Shown here: one piece after another, positions 1 through 4,691 of the stretch
Layout: each line of letters starts with the position of its first letter
Position numbering within the stretch: the first letter of the stretch is position 1
Program-made: the position numbers and the translations under genes
Notes under the pieces: generated by a model
What the model saw: only the letters and a program-made list of their open reading frames with translations
The model's database searches: none
Told to the model about the DNA's origin: nothing
From: CAUTVF01 sp963541805
GTDB taxonomy: Bacteria; Pseudomonadota; Alphaproteobacteria; Rs-D84; CASDRH01
Direction of reading: 5' to 3'
NCBI GenBank assembly: GCA_963541805.1
Contig: CAUTVF010000024.1
Location: 1 to 13,019 of the forward strand
DNA length: 13,019 bases

Positions 1-60
1 CAAAAAAATCTGGTATGGTGCTCTAAAAATTACGAATCTAAACCTTCGGTTAAAAATCGT
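1..60 (+). repeat. Partial copy A of the radical-SAM-associated repeat
   Basis: These 60 bases match positions 1072-1131 at 58 of 60 positions; the differences are at 17 and 24. They carry the core of the repeat: a TG-N-TATGGT extended -10-like site (11-19) and the hairpin with outer arms ACGA/TCGT (32-35 with 57-60) and inner arms AACC/GGTT (41-44 with 48-51). The palindrome and terminator found upstream of this core in the other copies would lie outside the window. After position 60 the similarity fades, and radical SAM gene 1 starts at 112. In the other copies the similarity continues for a further 130 bases or so. Confidence 0.9.
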
Positions 61-73
61 ATTAAATTAAAAT

Positions 74-81
74 CATAAATA
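74..81 (+). promoter_or_regulatory. Possible T4-type late promoter (CATAAATA)
   Basis: CATAAATA is one base from the T4 late promoter core TATAAATA. It lies 30 bases before the ATG of radical SAM gene 1, so a transcript would have a leader of about 25 bases. The same ATAAATA core is found before several other genes here (1323, 2174, 6197, 9529). The background is so AT-rich that chance matches are likely. Confidence 0.35.
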
Positions 82-111
82 TTTAAAAATTCAAATTAGA
101 AACTTCTTACA

Positions 112-990
112 ATGATTTTAGACTTTGATTATTTTACTGAATTTGAAATTGATTTAACTGGCGTTTGCAATCTTAGATGTGATCGCTGTTCGCGAAATTA
201 TCTACATTCGCAACACCTTAAAAAAATGAATATTCGGCCGTTGAACGAAATAATCGATCAATTAAATCAATTTAAAAATCTTGAAAAATGTATGCTCGCC
301 GGACAAGTTTCAGAACCTACATTATATCCCGATTTTTTGGACTTTTTGACATACCTTAAAAATCGTAATATTCAAGTCCAATTATTTACTAATGCAAGCA
401 TACTCGATATTGATCTATTTTCAAATATCGGATCAATATTAGACCTCAATGATTTTTGTATGTTTACAATATGCGGAACTACTCAAAAACTCCACGAAAC
501 TTACCGTATTGGATCAAAACTCGAAAATATTCTTAAAAATGCAGAAGCCCTAAGAAATCAAAAGCCAATTGATATTTTGCAATATATTAGATTTACGTAT
601 AATCTTGATGATTGGAAATCCGATAAATGGAAATCACTTGGATTTTCAAAAGCAATTTGGGTTGAATCTGAGGGAGATCGCTGGTATAATAATACATTGA
701 GACCGAGATTTACAAAACCGGTAAAAGATGCATTATATAAAAAAATATTTGATTCGCTGCGAAATGATTCAAATTTAGAAATTAAATGCAAATGTTTGGA
801 TTGGCATAAAATTTACATTGATCAATTTGGAAATCTTGGCCTTTGTTATTCTCTTGTAGAATATCATCCAAACGAATTTAATAATTTAAATGTATCCGAA
901 ATTCTCGCAAAACAATACGAATGCTGCAAATTATGCTCCACTAAATGTAATTTACTTCAAAAACAATTTGACCTTGATTTTGTTTGTTAA
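112..990 (+). CDS. Radical SAM protein with truncated SPASM-like C-terminus
   Basis: Radical SAM enzymes bind a 4Fe-4S cluster and S-adenosylmethionine to make a 5'-deoxyadenosyl radical. The cluster motif CX3CX2C is present at C19, C23 and C26, and GQVSEP at 64-69 stands in for the usual GGEP motif. The C-terminus has C228-X11-G240-X4-C245 and then C271, C272, C275 and C279. This looks like a shortened SPASM (Twitch-like) domain for an auxiliary iron-sulfur cluster, which suggests a protein or peptide substrate. The substrate is unknown. No clear ribosome binding site precedes the ATG; the start was chosen because the protein begins just before the expected first strand of the barrel. A repeat copy lies on each side. 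It is only weakly similar to the second radical SAM protein at 11467-12567. Confidence 0.93.
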   Translation: MILDFDYFTEFEIDLTGVCNLRCDRCSRNYLHSQHLKKMNIRPLNEIIDQLNQFKNLEKCMLAGQVSEPTLYPDFLDFLTYLKNRNIQVQLFTNASILDIDLFSNIGSILDLNDFCMFTICGTTQKLHETYRIGSKLENILKNAEALRNQKPIDILQYIRFTYNLDDWKSDKWKSLGFSKAIWVESEGDRWYNNTLRPRFTKPVKDALYKKIFDSLRNDSNLEIKCKCLDWHKIYIDQFGNLGLCYSLVEYHPNEFNNLNVSEILAKQYECCKLCSTKCNLLQKQFDLDFVC

Positions 991-1002
991 TTTCAAGATC
1001 TA

Positions 1003-1021
1003 AGCCTACGGCTAAATTTTT
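1003..1021 (+). terminator. Weak intrinsic-terminator-like hairpin after radical SAM gene 1
   Basis: AGCC (1003-1006) pairs with GGCT (1010-1013) around a three-base loop, followed by AAA and five T. TTCAA (992-996) and TTGAA (1020-1024) could add outer pairs. The stem is short, but the same stem, a different loop and a T-run follow the second radical SAM gene at 12606-12625, which supports a real 3' end signal. Confidence 0.5.
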
Positions 1022-1045
1022 GAAGCCAACCGGAAATTAAATTTA

Positions 1046-1070
1046 TTTTATTATATATTATATAATAAAA
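1046..1070. repeat. AT-only inverted repeat, copy B
   Basis: TTTTATTATAT (1046-1056) and ATATAATAAAA (1060-1070) are perfect reverse complements around the spacer ATT. The right arm contains TATAAT (1061-1066). By symmetry the left arm contains TATAAT on the minus strand. The equivalent site in the other copy (12646-12681) is an even longer palindrome with a different centre, so the symmetry is kept while the sequence drifts. It could be a protein-binding site, a bidirectional -10 element, a terminator stem or a recombination site. Confidence 0.75.
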
Positions 1071-1081
1071 ACAAAAAAATC

Positions 1082-1090
1082 TGGTATAGT
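1082..1090 (+). promoter_or_regulatory. Extended -10 promoter-like site in the repeat
   Basis: TGGTATAGT fits the extended -10 pattern TG-N-TATAAT with one mismatch. The site is identical at 12688-12696 and differs by one base at 11-19. No -35 box is evident. Transcription would begin near 1096, just before the conserved hairpin. Confidence 0.45.
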
Positions 1091-1095
1091 GCTCC

Positions 1096-1226
1096 AAAAA
1101 TTACGAATCTAAACCTTCGGTTAAAAATCGTTATAATTCAAAATTCATTTAAAAATCAAAAATCTCCATTTAAAAATTTCAAAAACATACACTTACAACA
1201 TTTGGATGTAAATTTTGTAATTTTTT
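1096..1226 (+). ncRNA. Candidate small RNA in repeat copy B
   Basis: About 130 bases between the promoter-like site and a T6 run look like a small structured transcript. Hairpin 1 has outer arms ACGA/TCGT (1103-1106 with 1128-1131) and inner arms AACC/GGTT (1112-1115 with 1119-1122) around TTC. Hairpin 2 has TTACA/TGTAA (1193-1197 with 1216-1220) and ACAT/ATGT (1198-1201 with 1206-1209), followed directly by six T (1221-1226), like an intrinsic terminator. In the other copy the outer stem of hairpin 2 changes C to T at one position, turning a C-G pair into T.G, and the outer arms of hairpin 1 keep the same 21-base separation. The stems are weak and AT-rich. No known RNA family was recognised. 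Confidence 0.4.
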
Positions 1227-1240
1227 GATTTTATAAAATC
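1227..1240. repeat. 14-bp perfect palindrome
   Basis: GATTTTATAAAATC reads the same on both strands and directly follows the T6 run that ends the candidate small RNA. The palindrome is not kept in the copy at 12590-12866. It may be only an accident of AT-rich sequence. Confidence 0.4.
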
Positions 1241-1322
1241 TCGATTAAAAATTCAAAAAATTAACTTTTATAATGCATAAGCATAAAATTAGTAAAATTT
1301 TGAAACTTTAAAATGGTAAAAT

Positions 1323-1330
1323 AATAAATA
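1323..1330 (+). promoter_or_regulatory. Possible late promoter (AATAAATA)
   Basis: AATAAATA is followed by TTCAAAAG, the same downstream context (ATAAATATTCAAAA) as at 2175-2188. A transcript starting near 1336 would have a leader of about 125 bases before the YopX-like gene, containing the hairpin at 1355-1371. Confidence 0.3.
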
Positions 1331-1354
1331 TTCAAAAGGGATCAAACTAAATCT

Positions 1355-1371
1355 TAGATGCACTACGTCTA
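1355..1371 (+). other. Small hairpin in the leader before the YopX-like gene
   Basis: TAGATG (1355-1360) pairs with CGTCTA (1366-1371), five Watson-Crick pairs and one G.T, around the loop CACTA. AATCT (1350-1354) can instead pair with AGATT (1402-1406). No motif of a known riboswitch was seen. The rest of 1263-1460 is AT-rich sequence without a supported gene. Confidence 0.35.
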
Positions 1372-1431
1372 CCTAAAAATCCAATTTCAAATCTCCGTTT
1401 TAGATTACGTGTAAATTCAGTTACAATATTA

Positions 1432-1437
1432 TATAAT
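1432..1437 (+). promoter_or_regulatory. -10 element (TATAAT) before the YopX-like gene
   Basis: A perfect TATAAT inside the palindrome ATTATATAAT, 23 bases before the ATG at 1461. No -35 box is seen at 16-19 bases upstream. The resulting leader would just contain the ribosome binding site. Confidence 0.4.
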
Positions 1438-1460
1438 ACAAATAAAAAAGGAGCTTCGAA

Positions 1461-1793
1461 ATGCTTTTACAAAAATATAAGATTATAAATCTTAAAACAA
1501 ATAAAGTAACAGTTGCAACTTCTGTTGATTTGGTAAACGAATCCATCGATGATATTTCAATCAAAAATCCAAATTACAAATTCATTGAATCCTCCGGATT
1601 TATTGATGCTTTTGACACCCTTGTTTTTGATGGTGATATTGTCAAAGCAAAAGATGGTAAAAAATACGAAATTAAAAAATATAGTGGAAATGTTTGGCTT
1701 TTAAATTCAGTTGGTAAAAATGACTTTAGTGAATTAAGTCAGGATTTTTTGGATTCAAATGAAGCAGAAATTATTGGTAATTTATATTATTAA
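1461..1793 (+). CDS. YopX-like phage protein
   Basis: A 110-residue protein. Its second half resembles the YopX family of small phage proteins: FDGDIVKAKDGKKYEI (residues 56-71) fits the family's 'eGDIVk...g...yeI' core, and AEIIGNLYY at the C-terminus fits the 'eVIGNIYENPEL' ending, cut short here. YopX proteins have no established biochemical role. The start is well supported by AAAAAAGGAG seven bases upstream. The gene opens a run that continues into the PAAR gene 23 bases further on, so the two are probably co-transcribed. The assignment rests on motif memory alone; the first half is unrecognised. Confidence 0.6.
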   Translation: MLLQKYKIINLKTNKVTVATSVDLVNESIDDISIKNPNYKFIESSGFIDAFDTLVFDGDIVKAKDGKKYEIKKYSGNVWLLNSVGKNDFSELSQDFLDSNEAEIIGNLYY

Positions 1794-1816
1794 TAAATAA
1801 TTTTAAAAGGTTCAAA

Positions 1817-2128
1817 ATGCCTCCAGTTTCTCGCCTTGGAGATATGTCAGCAGGTCATTGTGGCTGCTGCTGTTGGAATCCGACTGCAATAAATTCCGCA
1901 TCATCAAATGTTTTGACAAATTCAAAAGGAACCGCTCGAGTCGGCGATACTTTAGTCACACATTGTTGTAAATGCGGAAAAACTGTAATTTGTCATCCAG
2001 GCAGAGCAATATCGCTCGGATATCCAACTGTAATGGTTAATTCAATGCAAATTGGGTATGTTACTTCCGCTATAAATTGTGGTGATGTTGTTGCCGAAGG
2101 ATCTGGAAATGTTATCGCTGGATCTTAA
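1817..2128 (+). CDS. PAAR-domain baseplate spike tip protein
   Basis: PAAR proteins form a small zinc-bound cone that sharpens the tip of the contractile tail spike, on the phage gp5-type hub. The 103-residue length and the layout fit. Two half-repeats, each with GD followed by a histidine/cysteine cluster (GDMSAGHCGCCC at 8-19, GDTLVTHCCKC at 43-53), are followed by CHPGRAISLG (59-68) and a glycine-rich C-terminus. H14, H49, H60 and one of the many cysteines are the likely zinc ligands. Cysteine is unusually rich (10 in 103 residues), possibly for a second metal site. An AAAAGG ribosome binding site lies upstream. It would act at the tip of the virion during membrane piercing. Confidence 0.9.
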   Translation: MPPVSRLGDMSAGHCGCCCWNPTAINSASSNVLTNSKGTARVGDTLVTHCCKCGKTVICHPGRAISLGYPTVMVNSMQIGYVTSAINCGDVVAEGSGNVIAGS

Positions 2129-2173
2129 ATTTTAATAATTTAAAAATGTAATATTTTGAATTTTTAAAAAATA

Positions 2174-2181
2174 TATAAATA
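2174..2181 (+). promoter_or_regulatory. Exact TATAAATA, possible late promoter
   Basis: TATAAATA is the exact T4 late promoter core. However, it ends only seven bases before the ATG at 2189, so a transcript would be almost leaderless for that gene. It could serve a downstream start or be a chance match. The gene has no ribosome binding site, which fits leaderless reading only loosely. Confidence 0.3.
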
Positions 2182-2188
2182 TTCAAAA

Positions 2189-2836
2189 ATGAGATTTATA
2201 ACAAATAAACTCGATGATTACGCAGACGGAGCTTGGATCTCAAGATTCGTTGAATGGCAATTTGATAAATTTGAAACTTTTGAATCAATATCAATAGAAG
2301 GTTCCGAACTTCCAAAAGGCGTTTCGACTTCAAATAATTCAACAAGCTTTAGATTTGAAGGACATACTGAACTTGCCGATTTATATCATTCAATTGCAAA
2401 ATCTTATGTAAGACCCGGATTCAAACTTGAGGGAAATGAATGGAGATTTTTAAATGAATCTCCGCTAGTTAGACTCACACTCGAGGATTTTGTAAAACAA
2501 CTTATGCATTATACTGGAAAATCGTATCATTCCAAAGGCATCAGAGGTATGAAGCACGATGGACTTTACGTTTCTTTTCATTTAAATATTACAGTTAATT
2601 ATATATATGAATACGTTCCCGATGAGCCAAAACCGGGATTTAAACCGAAAAAAATTAAAAAATCAGAAAGTAAAATATATTATTTTAATGCATATCCAAG
2701 CTTTAGTCCTGCTTATTTTTGTAAGCTTTATGTAACACAAAATGGAGGAACATTAATAGACGGATCAAAAACAGATAGTTATGATGTGTGGGCTGCGAAT
2801 ATGAAGGCCAATGGGTTTGGCTTTCTTACTTACTAA
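2189..2836 (+). CDS. Protein of unknown function (215 aa)
   Basis: Not recognised. The protein is soluble by appearance, rich in aromatic residues, with no signal peptide, membrane segment or cysteine-based motif. Residues around 146-160 form a proline- and lysine-rich linker between two folded-looking parts. The C-terminal part is rich in Tyr and Phe (KIYYFNAYPSFSPAYF). It sits between the PAAR tail tip and PIN-PhoH, so it could be a baseplate or virion protein, but nothing in the sequence shows this. I compared it from memory with T4 gp53 and saw no match. No Shine-Dalgarno sequence precedes the ATG; no better in-frame start is evident. The stop is followed at once by a strong hairpin. Confidence 0.88.
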   Translation: MRFITNKLDDYADGAWISRFVEWQFDKFETFESISIEGSELPKGVSTSNNSTSFRFEGHTELADLYHSIAKSYVRPGFKLEGNEWRFLNESPLVRLTLEDFVKQLMHYTGKSYHSKGIRGMKHDGLYVSFHLNITVNYIYEYVPDEPKPGFKPKKIKKSESKIYYFNAYPSFSPAYFCKLYVTQNGGTLIDGSKTDSYDVWAANMKANGFGFLTY

Positions 2837-2838
2837 TT

Positions 2839-2877
2839 TTTTGAAATATCGGACAATTAATCCGAAGGATTTCAAAA
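2839..2877 (+). terminator. Strong hairpin after the 215-residue gene
   Basis: TTTTGAAAT (2839-2847) pairs perfectly with ATTTCAAAA (2869-2877), and inside it TCGGA (2849-2853) pairs with TCCGA (2861-2865). This gives 14 pairs, starting two bases after the stop codon. An alternative stem AATCC/GGATT (2859-2863 with 2867-2871) around GAA excludes it. There is no T-run, so it may be an RNA stability or processing element rather than an intrinsic terminator. The loop side resembles the UUC/GAA hairpins of the repeat. Confidence 0.55.
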
Positions 2878-2894
2878 TTAAAAATTAAAAATTA
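2874..2894 (+). repeat. Three tandem copies of AAAATTA
   Basis: Units at 2874-2880, 2881-2887 and 2888-2894 are identical. They fill the space between the hairpin and the start of PIN-PhoH and overlap the last bases of the hairpin. Such short AT repeats often arise by slippage. Confidence 0.7.
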
Positions 2895-2904
2895 AAGATT
2901 TAAA

Positions 2905-4284
2905 ATGAAAACATACATAATTGATACAAACATAATTCTGGATTCCCTCGAAAACTTATTTAAATTATATAATTCCGAAAATAAAATTGTTATTTGTGAT
3001 ACAGTAATTGATGAAGTTGATTCTAAAAAATCAGGACTTGATGAACTTGGATACAGAGCCCGTGAGTTTGCAAGATTTTTGGATTCGTTATCAATTGATT
3101 CTGTTGAAACAAATAATGATATTACAATTACAAAACTTTCAAATAAATCAATAAAATTAGAATTATTTTCAAAATCTGAATATGCCGCGGATTCAAAATA
3201 TGCAAAATCACCAGCAATTTTAGCAGACCGCAAAATTATTGAATGTTGCAAATATTACGAATCCGGCATATTGGTCTCGCTAGACACTATGTGCAGACTT
3301 CGTGCAATTTGCGAATCCATTGACGCGCAGACTCTAAAAGGCAATTATGAAACAAACTCTTTTGAATTCTTAAAAAATTTTGATATTTCTGATGTCCCTG
3401 ATATTTTTTTAAATGATTCTGGTGAAATTGATAACGGAACCGAAGTTGAAATAATTGACCCAGATTATAAAGTCGAAAACTTTTCATATTTTGTTAATTA
3501 TCCGACTGGACAATCAAAAGTTTATCAAGTTTATAATAAGAAATTATATTTACTTGATTTTACAAAAATTGAAAAGCAGGATATAAAGCCAATTAATTTA
3601 GGTCAAAAAATTATGAGCGATGCAATTTTAAGTGATTTTACAAATATTATAGTAGTTAATTCACTTGCAGGATCTGGAAAAACTGTTGTTTCAATATCAA
3701 ATGCTATGAAACTAGTTAAAGATAAAAAATATAATAAAATTGTTTATATAAGAAATTCGATTGAATCGGTTTCACCTGGCGAGGATGTGGGCTATCTACC
3801 TGGGCTAGAGGAAAAGTTTGCAGTCTATAATCATCCTTTATTTGATACCCTTCGATTTATTGCCAAAGAGCAGCTAAAAAAATCGAATTCAAATAAAGCA
3901 ATAAAAGATCATATTGATGAATCAAAAATTGAAGAAAAAGCAAAGGAACTTCAAAAAAAAAATAAAATTGAAACAATGTGGAATGGTGAATTGAGAGGTA
4001 GAACAATATCAGACGCTCTTCTAATTATGGATGAATATCAAAATTTTTCAAAAAAGTCCTCAGTTACTGCAATTTCGAGACTTGATAAAAATTGCAAATT
4101 AATTGTTATTGGGTCTAATAATCAGATTGACAATCCTTATATTAATAAATTTATAAATGGGTTAACTTGTTTACTAAATGCTGCAAAATTAGAAAATCCG
4201 GAAGTTAACTTATTTGCGTGTAATTTGACGAAAGTAGTAAGAGGCCCGATTACTGAATTTGCAGAAAGAGTTTTTAAACTTTAA
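2905..4284 (+). CDS. PIN-PhoH fusion protein (PhoH2-type RNase/ATPase)
   Basis: An N-terminal PIN nuclease domain (about 1-135) is joined by a linker to a PhoH ATPase domain (about 215-459). PIN acidic residues are visible at D7 (IIDTNIILD), E37 (VIDEVD), D108 (LADRKII) and D127 (SLDTMCRL). The ATPase has a Walker A motif AGSGKT at 255-260 and a Walker B-like MDEYQN at 375-380, close to the DEAQN of PhoH proteins. Cellular PhoH2 proteins of this design are described as ATP-dependent RNA helicases/RNases. Phages often carry PhoH alone, and its phage role is unsettled. All four PIN acidic positions look intact, so nuclease activity is plausible. Only a weak AAAG lies upstream of the ATG. Confidence 0.92.
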   Translation: MKTYIIDTNIILDSLENLFKLYNSENKIVICDTVIDEVDSKKSGLDELGYRAREFARFLDSLSIDSVETNNDITITKLSNKSIKLELFSKSEYAADSKYAKSPAILADRKIIECCKYYESGILVSLDTMCRLRAICESIDAQTLKGNYETNSFEFLKNFDISDVPDIFLNDSGEIDNGTEVEIIDPDYKVENFSYFVNYPTGQSKVYQVYNKKLYLLDFTKIEKQDIKPINLGQKIMSDAILSDFTNIIVVNSLAGSGKTVVSISNAMKLVKDKKYNKIVYIRNSIESVSPGEDVGYLPGLEEKFAVYNHPLFDTLRFIAKEQLKKSNSNKAIKDHIDESKIEEKAKELQKKNKIETMWNGELRGRTISDALLIMDEYQNFSKKSSVTAISRLDKNCKLIVIGSNNQIDNPYINKFINGLTCLLNAAKLENPEVNLFACNLTKVVRGPITEFAERVFKL

Positions 4285-4286
4285 TA

Positions 4287-4295
4287 TGTTATAAT
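4287..4295 (+). promoter_or_regulatory. Perfect extended -10 promoter (TGTTATAAT)
   Basis: TG-T-TATAAT matches the extended -10 consensus exactly, directly after the PIN-PhoH stop. A start near 4302 would leave a short leader holding the AAAAGGA ribosome binding site of the next gene. It could drive the 67-residue gene, the two microproteins and the helicase. Confidence 0.5.
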
Positions 4296-4315
4296 ATTTT
4301 AAAAGGATTTCAAAA

Positions 4316-4519
4316 ATGAAAACAACTGAGTATTTATATGGTATTGATTTAAAAACGCTTCCAAATCCAAAGAACTATTTTGAAGCAAAAATAAAAGCAG
4401 GACAAAGATTGCTTGTTAGTTTGCTTAATGAACCTATTGAAAATCGCGATATTTATAGAATTTCGGAAGTCCAGGAAGCTATTGAATTTAATAAAAAGTT
4501 GTTAAATCAGGAAATCTAA
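4316..4519 (+). CDS. Small protein of unknown function (67 aa)
   Basis: Not recognised. The protein is hydrophilic and probably helical in its second half (EAKIKAGQRLLVSLLNE and SEVQEAIEFNKKLLNQ). It has no cysteine and no membrane segment. A clear AAAAGGA lies ten bases before the ATG, and a perfect extended -10 element lies just upstream. The next gene starts one base after its stop codon, so translation of the two is likely coupled. Confidence 0.8.
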   Translation: MKTTEYLYGIDLKTLPNPKNYFEAKIKAGQRLLVSLLNEPIENRDIYRISEVQEAIEFNKKLLNQEI

Positions 4520-4520
4520 A

Positions 4521-4589
4521 ATGATTGATATTTTTATTGCTTTTTTGCTTTTAGTTTGGTTATTTTTAATAATTAAATATTATTTTTAA
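4521..4589 (+). CDS. Membrane microprotein (22 aa)
   Basis: This tiny ORF begins one base after the previous stop codon and has AGGA (4509-4512) at a suitable distance inside the end of the preceding gene. The product, MIDIFIAFLLLVWLFLIIKY plus YF, is almost entirely one hydrophobic helix with an acidic residue near the start and a lysine near the end. That predicts a single inner-membrane span. Its function is unknown. Phage proteins of this type can act in lysis timing, superinfection exclusion or inhibition of a host membrane complex; none of these can be shown here. Confidence 0.65.
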   Translation: MIDIFIAFLLLVWLFLIIKYYF

Positions 4590-4600
4590 AAGGATTTATA

Positions 4601-4684
4601 ATGTTTTTTGAAATTGATACTTTTGATTTAATGTTTATTTTTATAATTTTGTTTATTATTTTTAAAATATTTGGAATTTGCTAA
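4601..4684 (+). CDS. Second membrane microprotein (27 aa)
   Basis: It starts 11 bases after the stop of the first microprotein, with AAAAGGA (4588-4594) correctly placed before the ATG. The product has a short acidic head (MFFEIDTFDL), then a hydrophobic stretch (residues 11-25) with one lysine, and ends in a cysteine. It has the same build as its neighbour but no clear sequence identity beyond composition. The helicase gene begins seven bases after its stop and has no ribosome binding site of its own, so helicase translation may depend on reading through this small gene. Confidence 0.65.
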   Translation: MFFEIDTFDLMFIFIILFIIFKIFGIC

Positions 4685-4691
4685 TTTTTAA

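Larger units (their letters stand above)
992..1262 (+). repeat. Full copy B of the radical-SAM-associated repeat
   Basis: This stretch aligns along its whole length with 12590-12866. Both begin a few to about 20 bases after the stop codon of a radical SAM gene. Shared blocks include 28-29 identical bases starting at 1029 (12633 in the other copy), the TCTGGTATAGTGCT block at 1080-1093, and the second hairpin at 1193-1220. The order of parts is terminator-like hairpin, AT palindrome, promoter-like site, UUCG hairpin, AT-rich linker, second hairpin. It contains no open reading frame with a plausible start. The non-coding gap containing it runs from 991 to 1460. Confidence 0.88.

Noticed and set aside
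1080..1131. tRNA-like pattern in the repeat (GGTATAGTGC resembling a D-arm, CTTCGG resembling a variable arm)
   Set aside because: No acceptor stem, anticodon arm, T-arm or CCA could be placed.
1358..1414. 18-residue ORF (MHYVYLKIQF...) in the gap before the YopX-like gene
   Set aside because: The nearest GGG is about 17 bases upstream, too far for a ribosome binding site, and the region folds as a hairpin instead.
2189..2836. Baseplate wedge gp53 assignment for the 215-residue protein
   Set aside because: Length and position are suggestive, but no resemblance to T4 gp53 could be seen.
2892..3251. Minus-strand open frame of 119 codons
   Set aside because: It lies opposite the PIN domain, whose motifs are clear; no ribosome binding site, and its Ser/Ile/Phe-rich content is what AT-rich antisense produces. 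The same holds for the minus-strand frames at 558-791, 3287-3487, 5345-5563, 6913-7257, 7778-8029 and 8272-8454.
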